A stretch of 45,612 nucleotides of DNA from Variovorax paradoxus (GCF_018614915.1 NZ_JAGGNU010000031.1:1-45612), one strand, 5' to 3'. Shown: positions 9,630 to 19,857, counted from the first letter of the stretch. The notes: a model not told the origin generated them from the sequence alone. Program-made: numbers and translations.

Positions 9630-10691
9630 ATGCAAAAAATCCAACTCGGTCAAAGCAACCTTCGCGTCACGCCGATCTGCCTCGGCACCATGACTTTCGG
9701 CGAACAGGTGGACGAGCCCACCGCCCACGCCATCCTGAACCGCTCGCTCGAACGCGGGGTCGACTTCATCGACACCGCCGAGATGTACGCGGTGCCGACG
9801 CGCCAGGAGACTTACGGCGCCACCGAAACCATCATCGGCAACTGGTTCGCCAAGAACCCCGGCACGCGGGCGAAGACCGTGCTGGCGACCAAGGCCGCGG
9901 GCCCCTCACGCGCCACGCCCTGGGTGCGCAAGGGCACGGGCATGACGGCGGCGGACATCGTCGCTTCCTGCGAGGCGAGCCTGCGGCGCCTGCAGACGGA
10001 CGTGATCGACCTCTACCAGATCCACTGGCCCGAGCGGCATGTGCCGGCCTTCGGGAACATGTACTACGACCCCGCCAGGGAAACTTCGCAGACCCCGATC
10101 CGCGAGCAGCTCGAAGCGCTGGCGGGCCTGGTGAAGGCGGGCAAGGTGCGCGCCATCGGCCTGTCGAACGAGACGCCCTACGGCGTGCACGAGTTCGTTC
10201 GCCTGGCCGAAGCGCACGGGCTGCCGCGCGTGGCCTCGGTACAGAACGTCTACAACCTGCTGAGCCGCGCGGTCGAGAACGCGCTGGACGAAAGCCTGCA
10301 TCGCCTCGGCGTGTCGCTGCTGGCCTATTCGCCGCTGGCCTACGGGCTGCTCACCGGCAAGTACGACCAGGGCGGCATCATCGGCCCGGAAGCGCCCGCC
10401 GGTGCGCGCATCACGCGCTACGAATCGGTGCGCAAGCTGCGCTGGGGCCGGCCCGAGGCGCTCGTTGCGGGGCGCCGCTACAACGCGCTGGCGCGCGACA
10501 TCGGCATGACGCCAGTGCAGTTCGCGCTGGCCTTCTGCCACACCAAGTGGCAGGTCGCGAGCACCATCATCGGCGTGACCTCGGTGGCGCAGCTCGACGA
10601 GAACATCGACACCTGGGGCAAGACCTTGGCGCCCGAGGTGCTGGCGGAAGTCGACAAGCTGCGCTGGGAAATGCGGGACCCCGCCATCTGA
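9630..10691 (+). CDS. Aldo/keto reductase, Tas-like
   Basis: A 353-residue NADP(H)-dependent oxidoreductase with the (beta/alpha)8 fold. The catalytic Asp and Tyr lie in FIDTAEMYAVPT, the Lys in VLATKAAG, and the His in YQIHWPER. The Asn pocket appears in IGLSNETPYGV and the cofactor region in TIIGVTSVAQLDEN. It resembles the E. coli Tas/YghZ branch, especially the DPARETSQTPI insertion. The substrate is unknown. It is divergent from the hydrolase, with 76 bases between the starts. A TAGCAT box at about 9617 could be a -10 element. Confidence 0.9.
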   Translation: MQKIQLGQSNLRVTPICLGTMTFGEQVDEPTAHAILNRSLERGVDFIDTAEMYAVPTRQETYGATETIIGNWFAKNPGTRAKTVLATKAAGPSRATPWVRKGTGMTAADIVASCEASLRRLQTDVIDLYQIHWPERHVPAFGNMYYDPARETSQTPIREQLEALAGLVKAGKVRAIGLSNETPYGVHEFVRLAEAHGLPRVASVQNVYNLLSRAVENALDESLHRLGVSLLAYSPLAYGLLTGKYDQGGIIGPEAPAGARITRYESVRKLRWGRPEALVAGRRYNALARDIGMTPVQFALAFCHTKWQVASTIIGVTSVAQLDENIDTWGKTLAPEVLAEVDKLRWEMRDPAI

Positions 10692-10742
10692 GCCGGTGGC
10701 AAGGCGCGCTGGCAGAATAGCCGGCCCCCGCCTGGAGACATC

Positions 10743-11390
10743 TTGAGTTCCTACCTTCCTTCGCTTGTCGCGATCGTTCTGTCCTATCTGCTCGGTTCGC
10801 TGTCCTTCGCGGTGATCGTCAGCAAATCGCTCGGCATGGCCGACCCCCGCAGCTACGGCAGCAAGAACCCGGGCGCCACCAACGTGCTGCGTTCGGGCAA
10901 CAAGGGCGCCGCGCTCGCGACGCTGCTGCTCGATGCGCTCAAGGGCTGGGTGCCGGTGTTCCTGGTCAAGCAGTTCGGCGACGATTTCGGCATGGGGGCG
11001 GGCACGGCGGCGCTGGCCGGGCTGGCGGCCTTTCTGGGACATCTCTACCCGGTGTTCTTCGGTTTCCAGGGCGGCAAGGGCGTCGCGACCGCGGCCGGTG
11101 CGCTGCTCGGCATCGAGTGGCTGCTGGGGCTCGCGACCGGCACCACCTGGCTGATCATTGCCGTCTTCTTCCGCTATTCGTCGCTGGCCTCGCTGGTGGC
11201 GGCCTTCTTCGCGCCGGCCTACTACCTGATCGGCGGCGGCATCGCCTGGCCGCTGGATCGCACGGCGCTGCTGGCGCTGGTCGCGATCAGCCTGCTCCTG
11301 ATCTGGCGGCACCGCGAAAACATCCGCCGGCTCGCGGCCGGCACCGAGTCCCGGCTCGGTTCGAAGACCAAGACCAAGACACAGGAGTAA
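10743..11390 (+). CDS. plsY: Glycerol-3-phosphate acyltransferase PlsY
   Basis: A 215-residue integral membrane enzyme that transfers the acyl group of acyl-phosphate to glycerol-3-phosphate, the first committed step of phospholipid synthesis. The conserved loops are visible: GSxxFA-like start, [16 protein letters not shown] (motif 1), [21 protein letters not shown] (motif 2 region) and the last cytoplasmic loop near [10 protein letters not shown]. Five transmembrane helices fit. The start is TTG at 10743 with GGAG 6 bases upstream; no ATG precedes it in frame. It is followed 6 bases later by a RidA-family gene. Confidence 0.95.
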   Translation: MSSYLPSLVAIVLSYLLGSLSFAVIVSKSLGMADPRSYGSKNPGATNVLRSGNKGAALATLLLDALKGWVPVFLVKQFGDDFGMGAGTAALAGLAAFLGHLYPVFFGFQGGKGVATAAGALLGIEWLLGLATGTTWLIIAVFFRYSSLASLVAAFFAPAYYLIGGGIAWPLDRTALLALVAISLLLIWRHRENIRRLAAGTESRLGSKTKTKTQE

Positions 11391-11396
11391 TCAGCC

Positions 11397-11750
11397 ATGG
11401 GCACCATCCAGCGCTTTCACGTCGGCCCGCGCCTCAGCGAGACGGCAGTTCACAACGGCACCATCTACCTCGCGGGCCAGGTGCCCGACGACACCACGCA
11501 GGACATCCGCGGCCAGACCTCGCAGGTGCTCGCGATGGTCGACCGCCTGCTGGCCGAGGCCGGCAGCGACAAGTCGCGCATCCTCATGATGCAGATCTTC
11601 CTGGCCGACATCGGCGACATCACGGCGATGAACGAGGTGTGGGATTCATGGATCCCGGCCGGCCACACGCCGCCGCGCGCGACGGTGCAGGCGGCGATGG
11701 CCAAGCCGGCCTACAAGATCGAGATCGTGGTAACCGCGGCGGCCGTCTAG
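11397..11750 (+). CDS. RidA/YjgF/YER057c-family protein
   Basis: A 117-residue protein of the RidA superfamily (Rid), YoaB-like in sequence: RFHVGPRLSETAVHNG, YLAGQVPDD, and the C-terminal PPRATVQAAMAKP(AY)KIEI. The Arg in PPRAT is the residue that binds the carboxylate of 2-aminoacrylate in deaminating RidA. It may act as an enamine/imine deaminase, but Rid subgroups differ in activity. It starts 6 bases behind plsY and probably shares its transcript. Its stop overlaps the convergent protease gene by 4 bases. Confidence 0.9.
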   Translation: MGTIQRFHVGPRLSETAVHNGTIYLAGQVPDDTTQDIRGQTSQVLAMVDRLLAEAGSDKSRILMMQIFLADIGDITAMNEVWDSWIPAGHTPPRATVQAAMAKPAYKIEIVVTAAAV

Positions 11751-12490
11751 AACCGTTTTTCGAGGACCATCTGGTCCGCGTCGCGCCGCATCGAGAAGCG
11801 GTTGATGAAGCTGTTGCCCAGCAGCACGTAGGGCATCGGCTGCTCCGAGACCACGGCCTCGACGTCGTACACCTCGACGTCGCCGACGCGCACGGAGTTG
11901 AGGCGCACGCGGTAGCCGAGCGCAGTGCCGTTGGCCGTGTTCATGCGGATCGGCTGCCCCTTGCTGAAATCGAGCCCGATGCGCTGCGCGTCGGCGGCCG
12001 AGAGGGCGATGCTGGTGGCGCCGGTATCGAGCATGAAGTAGACGGTGCGGCCGTTGATCGTGCCCTGCGTCATGAAGTGCCCGCGGCTGTCGGCCGGCAG
12101 CACGATGCGTTTGCCGCCGCCACCGCCCGGACCGCCGCCGCCGATGCTGACCGGCGTATCCATCCGCAGCGCGACGCGCTTGCCCTCGGCCTCGACAGTG
12201 GCCTGCTCGGCGGCCAGCGACACCAGCTTGACGCCCTGCCAGGTTTCGCCGACCGCCACCGTCTTCGGTGCGCCGCCGTTGACGATCAGGATGGCGCGGC
12301 TGCCGATGGTGCCGGTGAGCATGACCGATTGGGCATGCGCGAAAGTGCAGCTGAGTGCGAACAACGCGACCGTCAGCAGCGGTGCGTTATGCCAGGAACA
12401 CCGCGGATCCGGCTTTGCCGGGCCGCTGGTGTTGCCCCCGGTGAGGGGGTGGGCGGCTACACGAAGTGAGCCAACCTGGGGGTGAGCCAC
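11747..12490 (-). CDS. Exported retropepsin-like aspartic protease (clan AA)
   Basis: A 247-residue frame from the GTG at 12490. It has a hydrophobic signal peptide (LLTVALFALSCTFAHA, cleavage near AHA-QS), a beta-rich N-terminal domain, a Gly-rich linker (GGGGPGGGGG) and a single-motif aspartic protease domain with FMLDTGATS (Asp155). This is the bacterial retropepsin-like family, which works as a dimer in the periplasm. The start is doubtful: the first 30 codons are translated dispersed repeat, and no ATG lies between the repeat and the signal peptide. Either the repeat now supplies the start codon or a TTG/CTG inside the signal region is used. It overlaps the convergent RidA gene by 4 bases. 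Confidence 0.85.
   Translation of the reverse strand: MAHPQVGSLRVAAHPLTGGNTSGPAKPDPRCSWHNAPLLTVALFALSCTFAHAQSVMLTGTIGSRAILIVNGGAPKTVAVGETWQGVKLVSLAAEQATVEAEGKRVALRMDTPVSIGGGGPGGGGGKRIVLPADSRGHFMTQGTINGRTVYFMLDTGATSIALSAADAQRIGLDFSKGQPIRMNTANGTALGYRVRLNSVRVGDVEVYDVEAVVSEQPMPYVLLGNSFINRFSMRRDADQMVLEKRF
12395..12486 (-). repeat. Dispersed hairpin repeat, copy B (behind yajQ)
   Basis: Second copy. Its first 50 bases match copy A almost exactly, with CCGGC-TTT-GCCGG and CCCCC-GGTGA-GGGGG (12435-12449) hairpins; the loop of the second differs from copy A while its stem is kept. In the direction of yajQ it starts 7 bases behind the stop. It covers the 5' end of the protease reading frame. Confidence 0.75.
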
Positions 12491-12493
12491 TAG

Positions 12494-12979
12494 TCAGTCT
12501 CGGAAGTTGTCGAAGGACAGCGGCATGTCGGGCACGTCCTTCTTGATCAGCGCCATCGCAGCCTGCAGGTCGTCGCGCTTGGCGCCGGTCACGCGCACCG
12601 CGTCGCCCTGGATCGCGGCCTGGACCTTGAGCTTGCTGTCCTTGATGAGGCGCTGGATCTTCTTGGCGGTCTCGCTCTCGATGCCGCTCTTGACCTTGAT
12701 CACCTGCTTGACCTTGTCGCCGCCGATCTTCTGCACGTCGCCCTTGTCGAGAAAGCGCACGTCGACGCTGCGCTTGGTGAGCTTGCCGCGCAGGATGTCC
12801 TCGACCTGCACCAGCTGGAACTCGGCGTCGCCGATCAGCGTGATTTCCTTCTCCTTGAGCTCGATGGCGGCCGCGGTGCCCTTGAAGTCGAAGCGCGTGG
12901 CGATTTCCTTGGCCGTGTTCTCCACGGCATTCTTGACCTCGGGCAGATTGGGCTCGCAGACGGTGTCGAAAGACGGCAT
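12494..12979 (-). CDS. yajQ: YajQ-family cyclic-di-GMP-binding/nucleotide-binding protein
   Basis: A 161-residue protein with the signature N-terminus [20 protein letters not shown] and C-terminus [15 protein letters not shown], both strongly conserved in YajQ (UPF0234). Members bind nucleotides or tRNA, and some bind cyclic di-GMP and act as transcription co-regulators. The role here is not testable from sequence. It is divergent from murB, with only 43 bases between the start codons, so their promoters must overlap. Confidence 0.95.
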   Translation of the reverse strand: MPSFDTVCEPNLPEVKNAVENTAKEIATRFDFKGTAAAIELKEKEITLIGDAEFQLVQVEDILRGKLTKRSVDVRFLDKGDVQKIGGDKVKQVIKVKSGIESETAKKIQRLIKDSKLKVQAAIQGDAVRVTGAKRDDLQAAMALIKKDVPDMPLSFDNFRD

Positions 12980-13022
12980 GAACTCTCCTCGGATCGCGCT
13001 GTGTGAATGCGACAATTCTCCC

Positions 13023-14075
13023 ATGATCGTGGAGCACAACGTACCGCTGCAGCAGCACAACAGCTTCGGCATCGTCGCGCGCGCCCAGCACCTGGTGCGG
13101 GTGGCGGGCGAGGCCGACGTGACGGCGCTGCTGGCCGACGCGACGTGGCGCGACGCGCCCAAGTTCGTGCTGGGCGGCGGCAGCAACATCGTCCTGACCG
13201 GCGACGTCAAGCCGCTGGTGCTCAAGGTCGAGATCAAGGGCCGCCGGCTGGTCGAAGAGACGCCGCGCGCCTGGATTGTGGAAGCCGGTGCCGGCGAGAA
13301 CTGGCATGAGGTCGTGCGCTGGACGCTGGAGCAGGGCTTTCCCGGTCTCGAGAACCTGGCGCTGATCCCTGGCACCGTGGGCGGCGCCCCGGTGCAGAAC
13401 ATCGGCGCCTACGGCGTCGAGCTGCAAGACCGCTTCGAAGCGCTGGACGCCATCGACCTGGTAACAGGCCGCAGCTTCAGCCTCGACGCCGCGCAATGCG
13501 CCTTCGGCTACCGCGACTCGGTGTTCAAGCACGCGGCCAGCGGCGAGAACGATTTCGGGCTGGCCGGGCGGGCGCTGATCACGCGCGTGCGCTTTCGGCT
13601 GCCCAGGCCGTGGAAGCCGGTGCTCGGCTACCTGGACCTGGACCGCAAGATGGCCGAAACCGGCAACTTCTCGCCCAGCGCCACGGAGATCTTCGACTGG
13701 GTCTGCGCCATCCGCACGGCCAAGCTGCCCGACTGGCGCGTGCTCGGCAACGCCGGCAGCTTCTTCAAGAACCCGACCGTCACGCCCGAGCAGTGCGCCG
13801 ACATCATCGCGCGCGATCCGAAGATCGTGCACTACCCGATGGCCGACGGCAGCATCAAGCTCGCGGCCGGCTGGCTGATCGACGCCTGCGGCTGGAAGGG
13901 CAAGTCGGTCGGCAATGCCGGCGTCTACGAGAGACAGGCGCTGGTGCTGGTCAACCGCGGCGGCGCGGCGCATCCGGTGACCGGCGGCGAGGTCATGACG
14001 CTGGCCAAGGCGATCCAGACCAGCGTCTACGAGCGCTTCGGCATCCGGCTCGAGCCCGAGCCGGTGGTCGTGTGA
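13023..14075 (+). CDS. murB: UDP-N-acetylenolpyruvoylglucosamine reductase
   Basis: A 350-residue type I MurB that reduces UDP-GlcNAc-enolpyruvate to UDP-MurNAc using NADPH and FAD, in peptidoglycan precursor synthesis. The N-terminal HNSFGI, the FAD-binding GGGSNIVLT (51-59), [17 protein letters not shown], and the catalytic Ser motif [10 protein letters not shown] (242-251) are present; the Tyr loop of type I enzymes is seen near FGYRDS. The start at 13023 gives the usual N-terminus. A GACAAT -10-like box precedes it. The stop shares three bases with the GTG start of the next gene (GTGA), a coupling arrangement. Confidence 0.97.
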   Translation: MIVEHNVPLQQHNSFGIVARAQHLVRVAGEADVTALLADATWRDAPKFVLGGGSNIVLTGDVKPLVLKVEIKGRRLVEETPRAWIVEAGAGENWHEVVRWTLEQGFPGLENLALIPGTVGGAPVQNIGAYGVELQDRFEALDAIDLVTGRSFSLDAAQCAFGYRDSVFKHAASGENDFGLAGRALITRVRFRLPRPWKPVLGYLDLDRKMAETGNFSPSATEIFDWVCAIRTAKLPDWRVLGNAGSFFKNPTVTPEQCADIIARDPKIVHYPMADGSIKLAAGWLIDACGWKGKSVGNAGVYERQALVLVNRGGAAHPVTGGEVMTLAKAIQTSVYERFGIRLEPEPVVV

Positions 14076-14869
14076 CGGAGCTGCTGCAGCTGAATTTCCG
14101 GCGGCGCATCCAGGTGCTTCTGTGGGGGCGCCGCCTCCTGTGGCTGGTGGGAATCGTGGTCGTGGCTTACTGGCGCACCGGCGCGTCGCTGATCGCCTCG
14201 GTCATCGTCGGGCTGGTGCTCGGCGGCGCGTTGAAGGCATGGGAACTGAGCGCGCGGCGCCAGTTCGTGCGCGAGGCCACTTTCCCGCGCTTCCTGGGCG
14301 CCAAGCTGCGCGCCGCCTACCCGCAGCTCCAGGAGCGCGACACCGACCTGGTGCTGCGCGGCCTGCGCCAGTTCTTCATGGCGCACCTGCGCAGCGACCG
14401 CAAGTTCGTGGCCATGCCGTCGAAGGTGGTCGATGCCGCCTGGCACGAGTTCATCCTGCACACGCAGGGCTACCAGCGCTGGTGCGTCGCCGCCTTCGGC
14501 AAGCTGCTGCACCACACGCCGGCCGAAGTGCTGGGCCGGGATGCGCGCCGCAACGACGGCCTGCGCCGCACCTGGTACTGGGCCTGCAAGGAGGAAAGCA
14601 TCGATCCGCGCCAGCCGATGCGGCTGCCCTTGATCTTCGCGCTGGATGCGAAGTTCGGTGTGGCGGGCGGATTCGAGTACGTGCCGGACTGCAAGGCGAT
14701 CGACCGGCAGGCCGGCTCGGGCACCCACTGCGGCAGCAGCTTCAGCGAATCGGACAGCGGCTCGGGCGATGCCGGGGGCTTTGGCGGCAGCGAGTCGGGC
14801 GGCGGGGATGGCGGCAGCGGCGATTCGGGTTCGGGCTGCGGCGGCGGTTGCGGCGGAGGCGGCGACTGA
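14072..14869 (+). CDS. Membrane-anchored glycine-rich protein with GRDP-like domain
   Basis: A 265-residue protein starting at GTG 14072, overlapping the murB stop. Two hydrophobic helices (about 21-33 and 38-56) form an N-terminal hairpin anchor. The central region has VVDAAWHEFILHTQGYQRWC (119-138), which resembles the Trp-His...Cys motif of the glycine-rich-domain (GRDP/DUF1399-like) family. The tail (216-265) is almost only Gly, Ser, Asp and Cys, ending CGGGCGGGGD. Similar short bacterial proteins exist as hypotheticals. The function is unknown; Trp-His-Cys with a Cys-bearing Gly tail could bind metal, which is speculation. Translational coupling to murB suggests an envelope role. Confidence 0.8.
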   Translation: MTELLQLNFRRRIQVLLWGRRLLWLVGIVVVAYWRTGASLIASVIVGLVLGGALKAWELSARRQFVREATFPRFLGAKLRAAYPQLQERDTDLVLRGLRQFFMAHLRSDRKFVAMPSKVVDAAWHEFILHTQGYQRWCVAAFGKLLHHTPAEVLGRDARRNDGLRRTWYWACKEESIDPRQPMRLPLIFALDAKFGVAGGFEYVPDCKAIDRQAGSGTHCGSSFSESDSGSGDAGGFGGSESGGGDGGSGDSGSGCGGGCGGGGD

Positions 14870-14887
14870 GCGCCGCCCCCGGCAGTT

Positions 14888-16240
<1,353 letters not shown>

Positions 16241-16564
16241 TCAGCCGAAATGGCAGATGTAGCTGTAAGGTTCGCCGCTCACGCGGATCTGGAAGCTCGA
16301 GTTGCCCGGCACGCTGAATTTTTTGCCCGGGCCCGAGGGCAGCCACTCGCTGCTGCCGGAGAGCTGGTATTCGCAGCGGCCGCCGGTGCCTTCCATGATT
16401 TCGGGTGCGCCGGTGCTGAAGGTGAGGGTGGACGGCAGGATCACGCCGACCGACTTCTTGCTGCCGTCGGCGAGCGTCAGGCTATGGCTCACGCACTTGC
16501 CGTCGAAGTACACGTTGGCCTTGGTCGATACCGCGGCGCTCTGGAGGGATTCGGTTGTTGTCAT
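16241..16564 (-). CDS. ppnP: Pyrimidine/purine nucleoside phosphorylase PpnP
   Basis: A 107-residue cupin-like protein (formerly DUF1255/YaiE). Its signature is NVYFDGKCVSHSLTLADGSKKSVGVILP, with TFSTGAPEIMEGTGG and the C-terminal GEPYSYICHFG. Characterised PpnP cleaves several nucleosides with phosphate. It lies directly upstream of argG on the same strand with a 15-base gap. The link between the two is not obvious from their functions. Confidence 0.92.
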   Translation of the reverse strand: MTTTESLQSAAVSTKANVYFDGKCVSHSLTLADGSKKSVGVILPSTLTFSTGAPEIMEGTGGRCEYQLSGSSEWLPSGPGKKFSVPGNSSFQIRVSGEPYSYICHFG

Positions 16565-16634
16565 GAAAGAAGGGCCTGGCGCCGATGAAAGCCCGTGATT
16601 TTAGGCTTTGCGCGCAGGCCCTTCGGGCCGGGGC

Positions 16635-17195
16635 TCAGCGCCAGCGGCCGTGGCCGTGGCCGCGCCAGCCGCCACCCCATCCCCGCGAGTAGCCGAGGTT
16701 GAGGGAAATGCCTACCGGCGGGTAGATGTAGGGCTGCGGGTAGTAGGCCGGCCCCACGTAGACCGGTGCCGGGGCGTAGTAGATCGGCGCGGGCTGCGTG
16801 TAGACCGGAACCGGCTGGGTATAGACCGGCGCGCCGCCACCCGAGATGACCACGCCGGGTTCGGGCGTCACGTTGTTCCAGTCGGGCCGGCCGGCCTCGG
16901 GCGGGCGTTCTGCCAGCTGTGGCTGTGGCGCGACGGGCGACGACTGCGCAACGCCGTAATCGCCGACCTCGATCGGGATGCTGGCGCCCGGCCGGGTGTC
17001 GGTGACCGTCGTGTAGTGCCGGCCGTCGTACTCGTAGGTGACGTTGTAGCGCGTGTTGCCGGTGGTTTCGTGCGAGGGGGTGGCCGAGATCACGCGGGCC
17101 CAGACCTGCTCCGCCTGTGCCAGGCTGGCGGTGCCGGCCAGGGCTGCCAAGAGCGAAAGGGCCGTGATGTTGCGAATGGTTTTTTGCGTGCGCAT
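16635..17195 (-). CDS. Exported Pro/Tyr-rich protein of unknown function
   Basis: A 186-residue protein with a clear signal peptide (MRTQKTIRNI then a hydrophobic stretch, cleavage near AQA-EQ). A short N-terminal domain reads VWARVISATPSHETTGNTRY and YEYDGRHYTTV, as in small beta-barrel-like exported proteins of burkholderiales. The second half is low complexity: a threefold VYTQP repeat, then Pro/Tyr-rich runs, and a Gly/Trp/His/Arg C-terminus (RGHGHGRWR). It is probably periplasmic or outer-membrane associated. Its stop lies 70 bases upstream of ppnP. No function can be assigned. Confidence 0.75.
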   Translation of the reverse strand: MRTQKTIRNITALSLLAALAGTASLAQAEQVWARVISATPSHETTGNTRYNVTYEYDGRHYTTVTDTRPGASIPIEVGDYGVAQSSPVAPQPQLAERPPEAGRPDWNNVTPEPGVVISGGGAPVYTQPVPVYTQPAPIYYAPAPVYVGPAYYPQPYIYPPVGISLNLGYSRGWGGGWRGHGHGRWR

Positions 17196-17269
17196 GTCGA
17201 AACTCCTGAAGGGTGGGGGCGGGCCCCTGAACCTGGTTGGACGCCGGCCAATGGCCGGGGTTCAACCGT

Positions 17270-17626
17270 TTACACGGCGTGGTCTTTCTTCCATTGAGCG
17301 GCGTCGAACCCCGTGCTAACGCCGCTTCGCGGGCCCCAGTTGACCACCGGGCGCTTGATCAGGCTGGGATTGGCCAGCAGCACCGCGCGCGCCGAGTCGG
17401 CATCGACCACCGACTCGCGCGTTGCGTCGTCGAGGCGGCGCCAGGTGGTGCCGCGGCGGTTGACCAGGGCCTCCCAGCCGGGCGCGCGCAGCCAATGGTC
17501 GAGTTCGGCCTCGGGCACGCCTTCCTTCTTGAAATCATGGAAGCGGTAGGGCACGCCGTGCTCGTCGAGCCAGGCGCGGGCGCGTTTGACGGTGTCGCAG
17601 TTCGTGATTCCATAGAGCGTTGTCAT
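17270..17626 (-). CDS. ArsC/Spx-family reductase-like protein (YffB-like)
   Basis: A 118-residue thioredoxin-fold protein of the ArsC/Spx/MgsR group. It opens TTLYGITNCDTVKRARAWLDEHG with a single active-site Cys10 (CDTV rather than CxxC) and has the Arg-containing segment LIKRPVVNWG. This pattern matches YffB-like proteins, thought to act as glutathione-dependent thiol reductases, rather than true arsenate reductase. The ATG at 17626 is chosen because the upstream extension overlaps the divergent folC gene. The divergent gap to folC is 45 bases. Confidence 0.88.
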   Translation of the reverse strand: MTTLYGITNCDTVKRARAWLDEHGVPYRFHDFKKEGVPEAELDHWLRAPGWEALVNRRGTTWRRLDDATRESVVDADSARAVLLANPSLIKRPVVNWGPRSGVSTGFDAAQWKKDHAV

Positions 17627-17671
17627 CCTGCGATGATGCCCGCGCGGCGGTCGGCGACAATTCCGGGCTCC

Positions 17672-18967
17672 ATGAAAACCCTGGCCGACTGGCTCGCGCA
17701 CGCCGAGCACCTGCATCCCAAGAACATCGAGCTCGGCCTGGACCGCGTGCGCGCCGTCGCCCTGAAGCTCGGCCTCGCCTTCGACTGCCCGGTGATCACC
17801 GTGGCCGGCACCAACGGCAAGGGCTCGACCTGCGCGATGCTCGAGGCCATCCTCACGCATGCCGGCTATCGCACGGCCGTGTTCACTTCGCCGCACCTGG
17901 TGCACTTCGAGGAGCGGCTGCGGCTCTCGGGCGAAGCGGTCGACGGCAACGCCCTCGCGGCGCATTTCGAAGCGGTCGAACAGGCGCGTGGCGATGTCGC
18001 GCTAACCTACTTCGAGTTCACCACGCTGGCCATCCTGCTGTGCACGGCAGCCAGCAAGCCTGAGGTCGCGATCCTCGAAGTCGGCCTCGGGGGGCGCCTG
18101 GACGCGGTCAACATCATCGACGCCGACTGCGCGGTGATCACCAGCATCGACCTGGACCACATGGATTTCCTCGGGCCGGATCGCGAAAGCATCGGCTTCG
18201 AGAAGGCCGGCGTGATGCGCCCCGGCCGCCCCGCGATCGTCAGCGACCCGGTGCCGCCGCAGAGCGTGATCGACCACGCAGAGGCCATCGGCGCCGACCT
18301 CTGGCGCGTGGGCCGCGACTTCAAGGTCGCGGGCGACAAGCAGCAGTGGGGCTGGAGCGGGCGCGGCCGTCGCTACAGCGGGCTGGCCTATCCGGCGCTG
18401 CGCGGCGCCAACCAGCTGATCAACGCGGCCGGCGTGCTGGCCGCGCTGGAGGCGCTGCGGCAGCGGCTGCCGGTGACGGCGCAGGCGGTGCGCACCGGCC
18501 TCGCAATGGTCGAGCTGCCGGGGCGTTTCCAGATCGTTCCGGGCGAGCCGGCGCTGGTGCTCGACGTCGCGCACAACCCGCACGCGGTCGCGGCGCTCAC
18601 GGAGAACCTCGATGCGATGGGCTTCTACCCGACCACCCATGCCGTGTTCGGCGTGATGGCCGACAAGGACCTGGCGCCCATGTTCGCGCGCATCGGGCCG
18701 CTGATCGACCGCTGGTACTTCACCGATCTGCCGACCCCGCGCGCGGCCAGGGGCGCCGATCTGCTGGCCCGATGGCAGGCGCAGAACACGCGCGCCGATG
18801 CCTCGGCCAGCGTGCATGCCGCACCGATGGAAGCCCTGCAGGCGGCCATCGATCGCGCGGACCCCGCTGATAGAATCGTCGTCTTCGGATCGTTCTTCAC
18901 AGTGGGTGGTGTGCTCGAGCACGGAACACCGCGTCTCAGGGCCAAGCACCTGTCGCCGGGCTCCTGA
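17672..18967 (+). CDS. folC: Bifunctional folylpolyglutamate synthase/dihydrofolate synthase
   Basis: A 431-residue Mur-ligase-fold enzyme that adds glutamate to dihydropteroate and to folates. The N-terminal HPKNIELGLDRV is typical, the ATP-binding loop is VAGTNGKGSTCAMLE, the folate pocket shows TSPHLVHFEERLRL, and the metal/Glu region has EVGLGGRLDAVNIID with SIDLDHMDFLG. The C-terminal domain has DVAHNPHAV. It heads the run folC-dedD-cvpA-purF-metZ, an order also known in pseudomonads. The start at 17672 gives the standard MKTLADWL. Confidence 0.95.
   Translation: MKTLADWLAHAEHLHPKNIELGLDRVRAVALKLGLAFDCPVITVAGTNGKGSTCAMLEAILTHAGYRTAVFTSPHLVHFEERLRLSGEAVDGNALAAHFEAVEQARGDVALTYFEFTTLAILLCTAASKPEVAILEVGLGGRLDAVNIIDADCAVITSIDLDHMDFLGPDRESIGFEKAGVMRPGRPAIVSDPVPPQSVIDHAEAIGADLWRVGRDFKVAGDKQQWGWSGRGRRYSGLAYPALRGANQLINAAGVLAALEALRQRLPVTAQAVRTGLAMVELPGRFQIVPGEPALVLDVAHNPHAVAALTENLDAMGFYPTTHAVFGVMADKDLAPMFARIGPLIDRWYFTDLPTPRAARGADLLARWQAQNTRADASASVHAAPMEALQAAIDRADPADRIVVFGSFFTVGGVLEHGTPRLRAKHLSPGS
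18868..18876 (+). promoter_or_regulatory. Possible extended -10 element inside the end of folC
   Basis: The sequence TGA-TAGAAT fits an extended -10 element and lies about 150 bases before the dedD start. No good -35 box is placed 16-18 bases upstream. It could be an internal promoter for dedD-cvpA, but the bases also encode part of FolC, so chance is a serious alternative. Confidence 0.3.
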
Positions 18968-19028
18968 TCGGCCTGATCTCCGGCGCCATTTCCAACTCAC
19001 GCTGCACTCCATCAGGGAAACGAATTTC

Positions 19029-19850
19029 ATGGCGTTCTTCAAGTTCCGCACCCGCGGTCCGCAGGCCAACGAAGGGCGAAACGCCAGCGCCGCAGCGGCG
19101 CCGGCGGAGAGCGTCGAGGCGATGCGCCGGCGCGCGCGGCACCGGCTGCTGGGCGCGGCGGTGCTGGTGCTGGTCGGCGTGATCGGCTTCCCACTGCTGT
19201 TCGACACCCAGCCGCGCCCCGTCTCGGTCGACATTCCGATCGAGATTCCCGACCGCAACAAGGCCAAGCCGCTGGCCCTGCCTTCCACGCCGCCACCCAC
19301 CTCCAGCAGCACCGCGCCGGCACCCTCCAGCGGCGGCATGATCACCGAGTCGGCGGACGGCAACGAAATTCCGGCCAGCAAGCCGGCGCCGGCCGCGCCG
19401 CCCGCGGAAACCAGGCCGGCGGCACCGGTCGCCGAGGCGAAGCCCGAACCCAGGCCCGAGCCCAAGCCCAGACCGGAACCGAAGCCCGAAACGAAGGCCG
19501 AGGCCAAGCCTGAAAAGCCGGCCCCGGCCAAGTCGGCCGACGACGGCAACCGCGCTCGCGCCTTGCTCGACGGCAAGGCCGCTGCCGCCGCGGCCGCCAA
19601 GTCCGTCGCGTCCGACGAAAGCGGCCGCTTCGTCGTCCAGGTCGGTGCCTTCGCCGATGCCGACAAGGCGCGCGAGGTGCGGCAGAAGCTCGAAAAGGCC
19701 GGCCTCAAGACTTACATGCACGTCGCGAAGACGTCCGACGGCGAGCGCACGCGCGTGCGCGTCGGTCCCTTCGGCACGCGCGCCGAGGCGGACAAGGCGG
19801 CGAGCCGCGTCAAGGGCTTGTCTTTGTCGGCAGCCGTCCTCAGCTTGTAG
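19029..19850 (+). CDS. dedD: SPOR-domain cell-division protein, DedD-like
   Basis: A 273-residue inner-membrane protein with a short cytoplasmic N-terminus, one transmembrane helix (about 40-57), a long Pro/Ala/Lys/Glu periplasmic linker with KPEPRPEPKPRPEPKPE-type repeats, and a C-terminal SPOR domain (about 198-273, starting GRFVVQVGAFADADKAREV). SPOR domains bind denuded glycan strands at the division septum. Its place between folC and cvpA is the DedD position in proteobacteria. The gene starts 61 bases behind folC and ends 7 bases before cvpA. Confidence 0.9.
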   Translation: MAFFKFRTRGPQANEGRNASAAAAPAESVEAMRRRARHRLLGAAVLVLVGVIGFPLLFDTQPRPVSVDIPIEIPDRNKAKPLALPSTPPPTSSSTAPAPSSGGMITESADGNEIPASKPAPAAPPAETRPAAPVAEAKPEPRPEPKPRPEPKPETKAEAKPEKPAPAKSADDGNRARALLDGKAAAAAAAKSVASDESGRFVVQVGAFADADKAREVRQKLEKAGLKTYMHVAKTSDGERTRVRVGPFGTRAEADKAASRVKGLSLSAAVLSL

Positions 19851-19857
19851 AGCTGAC

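Noticed and set aside
17270..17626. True arsenate reductase ArsC
   Set aside because: No ars genes nearby, and the single-Cys CDTV motif and short length fit YffB-like proteins better.
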